A stretch of 64,000 nt of DNA from an uncultured Aggregatibacter sp. GTDB taxonomy: Bacteria > Pseudomonadota > Gammaproteobacteria > Enterobacterales > Pasteurellaceae. The first letter of the stretch is position 1; every line of letters starts with the position of its first letter. A program made the translations under genes and the position numbers. This document shows positions 29,698 to 37,673 of the stretch, one piece after another. The notes below the pieces were generated by a model, which made no database searches, was not told the DNA's origin, and was given only the letters and a program-made list of their open reading frames with translations. Location: the NCBI RefSeq assembly GCF_901873365.1, contig NZ_CABFLM010000115.1, positions 3,838-67,837 of the forward strand. The letters run 5' to 3'.

Positions 29698-29741
29698 TAT
29701 TTGCTCCCTGCCTATCCTTTAAATTTACTTATGGAGTCACT

Positions 29742-30731
29742 ATGACGAAAAGTCACGTTCGTAGTTTTAAAACTTATATTCGAGATGAGATTATTAAAAA
29801 AGGCGGCTGGGTGAATGCGCATGCGCATGCGGATCGTGCCTTTACCATGACACCGGAAAAAATCGGTATTTATCAAAGCTGTAATTTACAACAAAAATGG
29901 GATTTGGTGGATGAGGTGAAGCGTACCTCTTCGGTGGATGACTACTATGCCCGTTTTTGTCAATCAATTGAATTGATGATTTCCCAAGGAGTGACGGCTT
30001 TCGGTACGTTTGTGGACATTGACCCGGTGTGTGAAGACCGAGCGATTATCGCCGCCCACAAGGCTCGTGAAGTCTATAAGCATGACATCGTATTGAAATT
30101 TGCTAACCAAACCTTAAAAGGCGTGATTGAGCCAACGGCACGTAAATGGTTTGACATCGGTTCCGAGATGGTGGATATGATTGGCGGCTTACCATACCGT
30201 GATGAGTTGGATTATGGACGTGGTTTGGAAGCCATGGATATTTTATTGGATACCGCCAAATCACGCGGCATTATGTGTCATGTTCACGTGGATCAATTTA
30301 ATTCACCGACAGAAATTGAAACGGAGCAACTGTGTGACAAAACCATTGAACACGGTATGCAAGGACGCGTGGTTGCTATTCACGGCATCTCCATTGGATC
30401 GCATTCCAAAGACTATCGTTATCGCCTCTATGAAAAAATGCGCCAAGCACAAATGATGATGATTGCTTGCCCGATGGCATGGATTGACAGTAATCGTAAA
30501 GAAGAACTCATGCCGTTCCACAATGCGTTAACACCGGCCGATGAAATGATTCCGGAAGGCATTACGGTGGCGATTGGTACGGATAATATTTGTGACTACA
30601 TGGTGCCGTTGTGCGAAGGGGATATGTGGCAGGAGTTGAGCTTATTGGCTGCCGGTTGTCGTTTCCCGGATTTAGACGCCATGGTGAATATTGCCAGTAT
30701 CAACGGCCGTAAAGTATTAGGCATTGATTAA
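29742..30731 (+). CDS. Cytosine-deaminase-like amidohydrolase
   Basis: A 329-residue metal-dependent hydrolase of the CodA/AtzC-like branch. Visible metal-site motifs are HAHADRAF (residues ~27-34), CHVHVDQFNSPTE (~180), a histidine in VVAIHGISIGSH (~210) and GTDNICDYMVP near 280, whose aspartate is the catalytic one. These appear in the cytosine deaminase order, but the substrate cannot be settled: it is shorter than E. coli CodA (~427) and no cytosine permease (codB) is adjacent. I recall an uncharacterised homologue next to yejM in H. influenzae. The start ATG follows TATGGAGTCACT. A hairpin terminator in the REPIN-containing block follows at once. Confidence 0.8.
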   Translation: MTKSHVRSFKTYIRDEIIKKGGWVNAHAHADRAFTMTPEKIGIYQSCNLQQKWDLVDEVKRTSSVDDYYARFCQSIELMISQGVTAFGTFVDIDPVCEDRAIIAAHKAREVYKHDIVLKFANQTLKGVIEPTARKWFDIGSEMVDMIGGLPYRDELDYGRGLEAMDILLDTAKSRGIMCHVHVDQFNSPTEIETEQLCDKTIEHGMQGRVVAIHGISIGSHSKDYRYRLYEKMRQAQMMMIACPMAWIDSNRKEELMPFHNALTPADEMIPEGITVAIGTDNICDYMVPLCEGDMWQELSLLAAGCRFPDLDAMVNIASINGRKVLGID

Positions 30732-30739
30732 TACAAAAC

Positions 30740-30771
30740 AAAATACCGAGCCATCATACTCGGTATTTTGT
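30740..30771. terminator. Bidirectional terminator, first of three copies
   Basis: AAAATACCGAG and CTCGGTATTTTG flank a CATCATA loop and T-run (30740-30770). Copies recur at 31010 and 31283. The first ends the hydrolase gene; the third lies after the ABC transporter gene on the other strand. Confidence 0.8.
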
Positions 30772-30802
30772 TTTTAAAGTGCGGTCGCTTTTTTAAATGT
30801 TT

Positions 30803-30860
30803 TTAATCCGTATGTTCACTCAAAAAACCACCACTTTGGTGCTGCCATAATTTGGCATAG
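30803..30860 (-). pseudogene. Duplicated 3' end of the ABC transporter gene, copy 1
   Basis: On the minus strand this encodes YAKLWQHQSGGFLSEHTD and a TAA stop, against YAKLWQHQSGGFLSGHTD in the intact gene at 31346. The reading frame is open but has no upstream gene attached. Confidence 0.85.
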
Positions 30861-30864
30861 AACC

Positions 30865-30958
30865 GTAGCGTGCAACTTGTTGCATGAAATCATGAATGCC
30901 AGAAAGCGTTAAATAACGTTCCGTACGTAATTTGGTCGTGCATCAAGATGCACGCTAC
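30865..30958. repeat. REPIN-like element, 94 bp, copy 1
   Basis: Begins GTAGCGTGCAACTTGTTGCA and ends GTGCATCAAGATGCACGCTAC. The left palindrome has one change (GCATG in place of GCACG). Same family as the array at 11114. Confidence 0.85.
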
Positions 30959-31072
30959 GAACGAAATCATGAATTATACATCGAGTTTAATGTTAATCAT
31001 TTGTGCAATAAAATACCGAGCCATCATACTCGGTATTTTGTTTTTAAAGTGCGGTCGCTTTTTTAAATGTTT

Positions 31073-31130
31073 TTAATCTGTATGCCCACTCAAGAAGCCA
31101 CCACTTTGGTGCTGTCATAATTTGGTATAG
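31073..31130 (-). pseudogene. Duplicated 3' end of the ABC transporter gene, copy 2
   Basis: Encodes a version of the same C-terminus, but the tryptophan codon TGG has become TGA, so this copy is more decayed than copy 1. Confidence 0.82.
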
Positions 31131-31134
31131 AACC

Positions 31135-31228
31135 GTAGCGTGCAACTTGTTGCACGAAATCATGAATGCCCGAAAGCGTTAAATAACGTTCCTTGCGTAA
31201 TTTGGTCGTGCATCAAGATGCACGCTAC
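31135..31228. repeat. REPIN-like element, 94 bp, copy 2
   Basis: Begins GTAGCGTGCAACTTGTTGCAC and ends GTGCATCAAGATGCACGCTAC, both ends intact. It lies at the same position in the second duplicated block as copy 1 does in the first. Confidence 0.87.
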
Positions 31229-31345
31229 AAACGAAATCACGAATTATACATTGAGGTTAATGTTAATAATCATTTGTGCAATAAAATACCGAGCCATCAT
31301 GCTCGGTATTTTGTTTTTAAAGTGCGGTCATTTTTTTAAATGTTT

Positions 31346-33190
31346 TTAATCCGTATGCCCACTCAGGAAGCCGCCGCTTTGGTGCTGCCATAATTTGGCA
31401 TAAAGACCGTTTTGTGCGAGTAATTCGGCATGGGTACCTTGCTCTACGATTTGTCCGTGATCCAACACAATCAGACGATCCATCGCGGCAATCGTAGATA
31501 AACGGTGCGCGATGGCGATGACCGTTTTATTTTCCATCATTTTATCCAAACTTTCTTGGATTGCCGCTTCCACTTCGGAATCCAGCGCACTGGTGGCTTC
31601 GTCCAATAACAAAATCGGCGCATCTTTTAGCATCACGCGGGCAATGGCGATACGTTGACGTTGCCCACCGGAGAGTTTCACGCCACGCTCACCAACGTGC
31701 GCATCATAACCTTTGCGTCCCTGCGCATCGCTTAAAAACGGAATAAAATCCGCCGCTTCTGCACGCGCCGCCGCATCAAACATTTCCTGCTCGGTGGCAC
31801 TTGGTCTGCCGTACACGATGTTATCACGCACGGAACGGTGCAATAACGACGTATCTTGCGTCACTAAGCCAATTTGACTACGCAGGCTTTCTTGGCTGAC
31901 ATCTAACACGTTTTGTCCATCAATGGTAATGGAGCCATGCTGGGCCTCATAGAAACGTAATAATAAATTCACAATGGTAGATTTACCCGCGCCGGAACGC
32001 CCGATTAAGCCCACTTTTTCACCCGGTTTAATGGTTAAATTAAAATGGCTCAATAAAGGTTTTGCCGGATCATAGGCAAAGCTCAGGTCATTGAATTTAA
32101 TCTCACCCTGCGTCACTTTTAATGGCAGGCAATTCGGCTTATCCAAAATAGTCTGCGGCTTAGTCAGCGTATTCATACCGTCATTTACCGTACCGATATT
32201 TTCAAACAAGCGTGCCGATTCCCACATAATCCAACGGGACAAGCCATGAACACGCAACGCCATTGCGGTGGACGTGGCAATGGCGCCGACACCGACCAGC
32301 CCTTGTTGCCATAGTAGTACACCAATGATCGCGGTACTTAGAATCAGCACGACATTATTGATGTAAGTTAAGCTATCTAACGATGTCGCCAAACGCATTT
32401 GGGCGTGCACCGTGACCATAAATTCTTCCATAGAACGTTTAGCATAACTTGCTTCTCGATCACCATGGGAAAAGAGTTTCACCGTAGCAATATTGGAATA
32501 GGCATCGGTGATTCGTCCTGTCATTAATGAACGGGCATCTGCCTGACGTTCAGCAGTTTTGGCAAGACGGGGAATTAACAAACGCAAAATGGTGATAAAC
32601 AGCACAATCCAAACGAAGAAAGGCACAAGGAACCAACTATCTAATGAGGCCAACACCAAGCCTGAGGTCACAAAATACACCACCACATAAACCAACATAT
32701 CGGCGATGGTCAGCACCGTATCGCGCACCGCTAAAGCTGTCTGCATAACTTTGGCAGACACCCGTCCGGCAAATTCGTCTTGGTAAAAACTTAAACTTTG
32801 TCCCAACATCAGGCGATGGAAATTCCAGCGCAAACGCATCGGGAACACGCCTTGTAAGGTTTGTAAACGCACTGCAGAGGCTAAAAATAACCACATAATG
32901 CTAAAGACCAACAAGCCGCCCATCCCCATGAGTAAATGGCCTTTTTCCTGCCATAAGGTTGCTGGGGTATAAGCCCCCAACCAATCCACCAATAAGCCCA
33001 TAAATTGGAACAACATGGCTTCCATCACGCCGTTTCCGATCGTCAGCACCGCTAACAGCAAAATCCAACCTTTCATTCCTTCGATGCTCGACCAAATAAA
33101 GCGGAACAACCCTTTATCCGGTGTTTTCGGCGCTTGGTCGGGATAGGGATTCAAGCGATGCTCAAACCAACTAAAAATTTTATTTAACAT
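31346..33190 (-). CDS. ABC exporter, fused permease and ATPase (MsbA/MdlB-like)
   Basis: A 614-residue half-transporter: six membrane spans in roughly 35-320, then an ATPase domain with Walker A (LIGRSGAGKSTIVNLLLRF), Q-loop VTQDTSLLH, signature KLSGGQRQRIAIAR, Walker B PILLLDEATSALD and the H-loop IAHRLST. It is a type IV exporter of the multidrug/lipid class; the substrate is not readable. I start at MLNKIFSWFEHRLNPYPDQ (ATG 33188-33190), preceded by AAAGAGGAC; an upstream in-frame extension (MRQQRGCLL) is unsupported. Partial copies of its 3' end are duplicated downstream. It is distinct from msbA proper, which is usually followed by lpxK. Confidence 0.88.
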   Translation of the reverse strand: MLNKIFSWFEHRLNPYPDQAPKTPDKGLFRFIWSSIEGMKGWILLLAVLTIGNGVMEAMLFQFMGLLVDWLGAYTPATLWQEKGHLLMGMGGLLVFSIMWLFLASAVRLQTLQGVFPMRLRWNFHRLMLGQSLSFYQDEFAGRVSAKVMQTALAVRDTVLTIADMLVYVVVYFVTSGLVLASLDSWFLVPFFVWIVLFITILRLLIPRLAKTAERQADARSLMTGRITDAYSNIATVKLFSHGDREASYAKRSMEEFMVTVHAQMRLATSLDSLTYINNVVLILSTAIIGVLLWQQGLVGVGAIATSTAMALRVHGLSRWIMWESARLFENIGTVNDGMNTLTKPQTILDKPNCLPLKVTQGEIKFNDLSFAYDPAKPLLSHFNLTIKPGEKVGLIGRSGAGKSTIVNLLLRFYEAQHGSITIDGQNVLDVSQESLRSQIGLVTQDTSLLHRSVRDNIVYGRPSATEQEMFDAAARAEAADFIPFLSDAQGRKGYDAHVGERGVKLSGGQRQRIAIARVMLKDAPILLLDEATSALDSEVEAAIQESLDKMMENKTVIAIAHRLSTIAAMDRLIVLDHGQIVEQGTHAELLAQNGLYAKLWQHQSGGFLSGHTD

Positions 33191-33269
33191 GTCCTCTTTC
33201 CTTAAAAATAAAAGGCAACCACGCTGTTGCCTCAATAGAATACATTATAGCGTAAAATGCCAATATCAC

Positions 33270-34178
33270 CTAAACCTGTTCGGCCTTTCGATATTGACTT
33301 GGGGTCATGCCATACAGTGCTTTAAAGGCTTTGCTAAAATGCGCTTCCGATTGATAGCCCACCTCTAATGCCACCGACAAAATATTTTTTTGTGTTTTAT
33401 TTAACAATAACGCTGCTTCTTGCAAACGCAGTTGCGTTAAGAATTTGCCTGGTGCCATACCGATTTTTTGCTGAAATACCCGTATGAAATTCGCCCGTGA
33501 CATCGCAGCCAACGCTGCCAAAGCATCCATATTCCACGCCTGTTGCGGCGCATTAAATAACTGCTCTAATACCTTGCCTAAGCGCTTGTCTTGTAACCCG
33601 GCAAATAATCCGCAATGAAGCAGATTGGCTTGTAGTCCGTGGCGTAAAATATAAATAAATAACACAGTAACTAAGGCATCCATCAGCGATTTTGCACCGC
33701 TTTGATGATTATCCGCCTCCTGTTGCATTAAGCGAATCAGCGGCTGCACCGGGGTGTCATTAAGCGATAAATGCAAATATTCCGGCAACGAATCAATAAG
33801 CAGGGAGGGTTTGCTGTAATAAAACAAACCGCAGAACATTTTCAAATCTGCCGAATTCTGCCCAATGCTATACACTTTAAACAACGTAGAGCGGTTATCT
33901 TGGGCATGGGGCACATTATTTTCCGACAAATTCTGTGCCTGTCCGGCAATTAAGTGCGGTCGATTTTGCGGGAGAAAAAAGATATCGCCCGCTTGCAAAT
34001 GAATTTGTTTTTTATCTAGCGTGAGCCAACATTCGCCCTGCTCAATCAAGTGAAATGCACCCACATATTGATTTTCGGCGATATTCGGTTGAATTTGCCA
34101 CTGCCCTTGAAACAGGCAGCGAATATTCACTTCACCGCTCACCTGTGCCAGCTGAATAAGTTTATCTAAACAGTCCAT
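33270..34178 (-). CDS. AraC-family transcriptional regulator
   Basis: A 302-residue regulator: an N-terminal cupin-type sensor domain (VGAFHLIEQGECWLTLD, LQAGDIFFLPQNRPHLI; residues ~35-85) and a C-terminal pair of helix-turn-helix motifs (MDALAALAAMSRANFIRVF and ILSVALEVGYQSEAHFSKAF, ending GMTPSQYRKAEQV). The effector is unknown. It diverges from the AhpD-like gene at 34292, with 113 bases between, and that gene is its most probable target, since AraC-type regulators of this cupin subtype often sit beside a single oxidoreductase or AhpD-like gene. Confidence 0.88.
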   Translation of the reverse strand: MDCLDKLIQLAQVSGEVNIRCLFQGQWQIQPNIAENQYVGAFHLIEQGECWLTLDKKQIHLQAGDIFFLPQNRPHLIAGQAQNLSENNVPHAQDNRSTLFKVYSIGQNSADLKMFCGLFYYSKPSLLIDSLPEYLHLSLNDTPVQPLIRLMQQEADNHQSGAKSLMDALVTVLFIYILRHGLQANLLHCGLFAGLQDKRLGKVLEQLFNAPQQAWNMDALAALAAMSRANFIRVFQQKIGMAPGKFLTQLRLQEAALLLNKTQKNILSVALEVGYQSEAHFSKAFKALYGMTPSQYRKAEQV

Positions 34179-34291
34179 AATGAGATTTTACGCATAAAAG
34201 TTAAGACGAATGAACAAGTATGATAGACGAATTTGCCTATAATTTGTTGCGAAATTTAAATGGATTCCAACCCAACTTAAGGAGAAAAATC

Positions 34292-34633
34292 ATGTTTGCA
34301 GATTGGAAAAATGATGTTGCCCACGTAAAAAAATCATTCGGCGAATTAGGTAAAAAACATCCGAAAATGTTACAAGCCTACGGTGCACTAGGCGCAGCCG
34401 CAGCAGAAGGCAATGTTTTAGATGTGAAAACCCGTGAATTAATCGCCCTTGCCGTAGCTGTGACCACCCGTTGCGAAAGCTGTATCGGTGTACACGCTGC
34501 CGAAGCGGTAAAAGCCGGTGCAACTGAAGAAGAAGTGGCTGCCGCATTAGCGATGTCTATCGCATTAAATGCAGGTGCAGCTTACACCTATTCTTTACGC
34601 GCATTAGAAGCTTATAATACGCAAAAAGACTAA
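34292..34633 (+). CDS. AhpD-like carboxymuconolactone decarboxylase family protein
   Basis: A 113-residue all-alpha protein of the CMD/AhpD family: VKTRELIALAVAVTTRCESC followed by IGVHAAEAVKAGAT. The CESC pair and the histidine five residues later form the AhpD-type redox proton-relay site (CxxC...H), so a peroxidase or disulfide-reductant role is likely. I use the ATG at 34292 because AAGGAGAAAAATC lies directly before it. It is divergent from the AraC regulator and followed by a strong terminator, so it is monocistronic. Confidence 0.9.
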   Translation: MFADWKNDVAHVKKSFGELGKKHPKMLQAYGALGAAAAEGNVLDVKTRELIALAVAVTTRCESCIGVHAAEAVKAGATEEEVAAALAMSIALNAGAAYTYSLRALEAYNTQKD

Positions 34634-34659
34634 GCATTTATTAGGAACTTTATATGATT

Positions 34660-34691
34660 GGCACCCTTCCGTTAAGGGTGCCATTTTTTTT
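34660..34691 (+). terminator. Intrinsic terminator after the AhpD-like gene
   Basis: GGCACCCTT (34660-34668) pairs with AAGGGTGCC (34674-34682), followed by ATTTTTTTT. Confidence 0.9.
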
Positions 34692-34762
34692 AGAGAGCGC
34701 TCGTCTGATAAATTGTGTTACAACATCAATTTAAACACGTTCGTTGTTTAATATGATTTGCA

Positions 34763-36229
34763 CTATTTCACTTTCGCCTTAATGGCTTCTGCAACCAATT
34801 CCGCTTCTGTTCCCAAAATGACTTGTAAACCATCATTACCCAGTTTGACGTTGCCTTTAGAGCCGAGCGATTTTAATTGTTCTTCGTTGATCTTATTGCG
34901 ATCCACTAAAGTTAAACGTAAACGCGTAATACAAGCGTCAATCGTTTTAAAGTTATCTGCACCGCCTAAAGCGTCGATAAATTTAACCGCTCTTTCTTCA
35001 CGAGAGTGATTGTGTTCGCTTGCTTCTTCTTTTGGCTCTTCAGATTCTTCGGTACGACCGATAGTTTTTAAGTTGAAGGCTTGGATAGCAAAGCGGAAAA
35101 CAACGTAGTAAATGGTGAAGAAGACTAAGCCTTGTACCAATAACATGTACCAGTCAACGGCTAATGGGTTGCGTGAGGACAACACCATATCCACTAAACC
35201 GGCGCTGAAGCCGAAGCCTGCAATCCAGTGCATACTTGCTGCGATAAACACGGAAATACCGGTTAATAGCGCGTGTAATACATAAAGAATCGGTGCCACG
35301 AACATGAAGGAGAATTCAAGCGGTTCGGTGATACCGGTGAAGAAGGAAGCAAAGGCGCCCGCCAACATGATGGAAGCGACTTTCACTTTTTGGCTTGGTT
35401 TTGCACATTGGTAAATCGCCAATGCCGCACCCGGTAAACCGAACATCATGACCGGGAAGAAACCGGCTTGGTACATACCGGTGACGCCTACCGTAGCAGT
35501 GCCTTCAGCGATGGATTTTGCACCACCTAAGAAGTTAGGAATGTCGTTAATGCCTGCTACGTCAAACCAGAATACCGAGTTTAACGCGTGGTGTAAGCCA
35601 ACCGGAATTAATAGACGGTTGAAGAAACCGTAAATACCCGCACCCACAGCGCCTAAATCTTTGATGGATTCACCGAAAGACACTAGTGCGTTGAAGATGT
35701 AAGGCCATACATAAAGCAGAATGAAAGAAAGTGCAATCATGGCGAAAGAGACCACGATTGGGACCAAACGTTTTCCGCTGAAGAAGGACAGGGCTTTTGG
35801 CAACTCTACTTGATAGAAACGGTTGTAAAGTTCAGCAGAAAGCACACCGATTAAGATCCCGATAAATTGGTTATTGATTTTACCGAAAGCGGCAGGCACT
35901 TGGCTTGGATCGATATGTTGTAATTGGGCTACACCACCCGGTGCGAGTAGGGTGGTCACGACATAGTAACCCACTAAACCGGAAAGAGCGGCTGAGCCGT
36001 GTTTGTCTTTGGATAAACCGAAAGCCACGCCCACGGCAAATAATAAGCCCATGTTGTCGATGATGGCAGCCCCGGATTTGATGAGCAAGGCTGCAAGTTG
36101 GCTATTCGCCCCCCAACCGTCCGGGTCTAGCCAATAACCGATCCCCATTAGTACAGCGGCTGCCGGTAATACGGCAACCGGTACCATTAAGGCTTGCCCG
36201 ATTTTTTGGGCATAACTGAGAATACTCAT
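34763..36229 (-). CDS. PTS transporter IICB, N-acetylglucosamine/glucose type
   Basis: A 488-residue sugar phosphotransferase permease. The IIC domain (~1-390, about ten membrane segments) carries FFNRLLIPVGLHHALNSVFWF, FFPVMMFGLPGAALAIY and FFTGITEPLEFSFMFVAPILY. After a charged linker (EESEEPKEEASEHNHSREE) comes the IIB domain with the phosphocysteine in DACITRLRLTL. There is no IIA domain, so the general IIA-Glc (Crr) must serve it. IIC is closest, by eye, to NagE; the neighbouring sialic acid and nag genes make GlcNAc the likely substrate, but glucose or another amino sugar is possible. Start at MSILSYAQKIG, with AAAGGAG seven bases upstream. Confidence 0.85.
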   Translation of the reverse strand: MSILSYAQKIGQALMVPVAVLPAAAVLMGIGYWLDPDGWGANSQLAALLIKSGAAIIDNMGLLFAVGVAFGLSKDKHGSAALSGLVGYYVVTTLLAPGGVAQLQHIDPSQVPAAFGKINNQFIGILIGVLSAELYNRFYQVELPKALSFFSGKRLVPIVVSFAMIALSFILLYVWPYIFNALVSFGESIKDLGAVGAGIYGFFNRLLIPVGLHHALNSVFWFDVAGINDIPNFLGGAKSIAEGTATVGVTGMYQAGFFPVMMFGLPGAALAIYQCAKPSQKVKVASIMLAGAFASFFTGITEPLEFSFMFVAPILYVLHALLTGISVFIAASMHWIAGFGFSAGLVDMVLSSRNPLAVDWYMLLVQGLVFFTIYYVVFRFAIQAFNLKTIGRTEESEEPKEEASEHNHSREERAVKFIDALGGADNFKTIDACITRLRLTLVDRNKINEEQLKSLGSKGNVKLGNDGLQVILGTEAELVAEAIKAKVK

Positions 36230-36365
36230 AAGAACTCCTTTAATTTTTTGATTCATAAAATAATTTTTGAGGTCTGCTTAGCATAGCGCGAGAGGATTTC
36301 GCTTTTCAAATGAAAACTTTCGTATTTGTGAGAGCTATCACGAATCTGTTGGCACGATGCTTAAC

Positions 36366-36404
36366 TTAAAAACAAAATAACGGATCAAGCACGCTTAATC
36401 CGTT
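36366..36404 (-). terminator. Intrinsic terminator after nanM
   Basis: On the minus strand AACGGATTAAGC and CTTGATCCGTT pair with one mismatch (36379-36404), followed by ATTTTGTTTTT. It separates nanM from the PTS gene. Confidence 0.78.
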
Positions 36405-36424
36405 AATTTGAAACCCAAAGAAGA

Positions 36425-37558
36425 TTATTCTACTTTTAATTGTTTGCCGTCATAGCTTATGCTTTGAACAGAGGTTAACGCTTTGCCACCATCGGTTTCA
36501 CCACCAATGAGCAATACTTTGTTGTCATAAGATACGGCAACACCGTAACCGATGCCTACCGGCAATTCGCCAATGATGTTCCATTTGCCGTTATTTAACG
36601 TATAAATGTCTTTATGCCAGGCTTTGCTTAAGCCTTGGTGAGCGTGAAGTTTTCCTTCTTTAAATTGTTTTACGGAACCCGGGAAGTTTGCACCACCGGT
36701 GACTAAGTAATGACCGTGGCTATAACCCGCCATCGCCCCAGCCAAACCGTCTTGACTTTGATCTTTCGGTGCCGGTAAGTCAGGTAAGTTTTTCCATTGC
36801 ACACCTTTGTCGGTAAATTTACCTGAGTGGGTTTCTGCTGTACGCAAGCCCGGTTTGATTTCACCGTTCACGACAATTAAATCATCACCTTGAATGGTAA
36901 ATGCCGCACCGGCACGACCGGAGAAGGGGACGAGACCTTCGTTGCGCCATTTATTGGTAGATGGCTCATAGCTTAACAATTCGGTTGTGAAGAAATAGTC
37001 TTCAGGACGTTGTTCAAAATACGCTTTGGTGATTTCGTCTTTTTTCGCTTTGTCTTCACCGGCTGCAACAATGTCTTGGAAGAAACCGTTGAAAATAGAC
37101 AAGTTAGAACCGCCCACGATATACACTTTGTCACCATGTGATGCGCCGGTAGAACCGACTAAACCGCGTGGTGAACGGGTGGGTAATTTGCTCCAAGTAT
37201 TATCAGCCGGGTTATAGCTGTAAGCATCGTTGACGAATTGTAATTCGCCTTTTTCATTTTTTTGTAATCCGCCGAATACATATAATTTGCCGTCAACAGC
37301 CGCAGCCACCGGTTGGTTACGGTCACCGCCCGGGAATGCGGCGATTTCTTTCCATTGGGCGTTCGGTTTTTTTAAATCTAACGCATAGAATTTATCACCG
37401 CCTGTACCTAAGCCCACATAAACAGTGTCGCCAATTAACGCACCGGCACCGCTTTTAATACCCACCGGTAAATCCGGATAAGCAGCCGCTTGCGCTGTCG
37501 CAGCAAAAGTGGTTGCAGCAAAGAAGAGTGCAGCTAATGTTGTTTTTTGAAATTTCAT
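36425..37558 (-). CDS. nanM: N-acetylneuraminate epimerase (periplasmic mutarotase)
   Basis: A 377-residue periplasmic kelch-repeat protein: signal [24 protein letters not shown], then six kelch blades with the usual GG-Y-W spacing ([53 protein letters not shown]). NanM converts alpha-Neu5Ac, released by sialidases, to the beta form taken up by SiaP. It follows siaT on the same strand, 115 bases downstream, with an uptake-signal terminator between, so it may be expressed from partial read-through or its own promoter. Order siaP-siaT-nanM matches H. influenzae HI0146-HI0148. Confidence 0.94.
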   Translation of the reverse strand: MKFQKTTLAALFFAATTFAATAQAAAYPDLPVGIKSGAGALIGDTVYVGLGTGGDKFYALDLKKPNAQWKEIAAFPGGDRNQPVAAAVDGKLYVFGGLQKNEKGELQFVNDAYSYNPADNTWSKLPTRSPRGLVGSTGASHGDKVYIVGGSNLSIFNGFFQDIVAAGEDKAKKDEITKAYFEQRPEDYFFTTELLSYEPSTNKWRNEGLVPFSGRAGAAFTIQGDDLIVVNGEIKPGLRTAETHSGKFTDKGVQWKNLPDLPAPKDQSQDGLAGAMAGYSHGHYLVTGGANFPGSVKQFKEGKLHAHQGLSKAWHKDIYTLNNGKWNIIGELPVGIGYGVAVSYDNKVLLIGGETDGGKALTSVQSISYDGKQLKVE

Positions 37559-37625
37559 AATAAACCTCGTTTGGAGTGATTTGGGCTATTCGTCAACGGC
37601 AGAATAGGTCTTTTATATGTATAAG

Positions 37626-37667
37626 AAAGTGCGGTTCAAATTTACTGCGTTTTGCAACCGCACTTTT
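37626..37667 (-). terminator. Terminator from inverted uptake signals, after siaT
   Basis: AAAGTGCGGTT (37626-37636) pairs with AACCGCACTTT (37656-37666) just after the siaT stop. Confidence 0.8.
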
Positions 37668-37673
37668 AGGTTC

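Larger units (their letters stand above)
30740..31410. repeat. Duplicated block: terminator + ABC-gene 3' end + REPIN-like element
   Basis: The same sequence order occurs from 30740 (270 bp) and 31010 (273 bp), and in part from 31283. Each block holds the terminator hairpin, an uptake signal, a copy of the last ~58 bases of the ABC transporter gene and, in the first two, a 94-bp REPIN-like element plus a ~52-bp tail. The third copy runs into the intact gene. Homology to the gene stops near ACCGT (31406-31410), which is where the REPIN begins in the other copies (ACCGTAG). Confidence 0.88.

Noticed and set aside
29530..29745. A 71-codon frame upstream of the cytosine-deaminase-like gene as a protein gene.
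   Set aside because: It runs through an intrinsic terminator, has no convincing start signal for a stable protein, and is AT-rich leader sequence. At most part of it is a leader peptide.
29742..30731. Calling the amidohydrolase codA outright.
   Set aside because: Metal-site motifs fit, but it is about 100 residues shorter than E. coli CodA, lacks a neighbouring codB, and substrate residues could not be checked.
30803..31130. Separate small genes at the ABC exporter 3' end.
   Set aside because: The open stretches are duplicated fragments of the exporter C-terminus, without starts; one has a stop in place of tryptophan.
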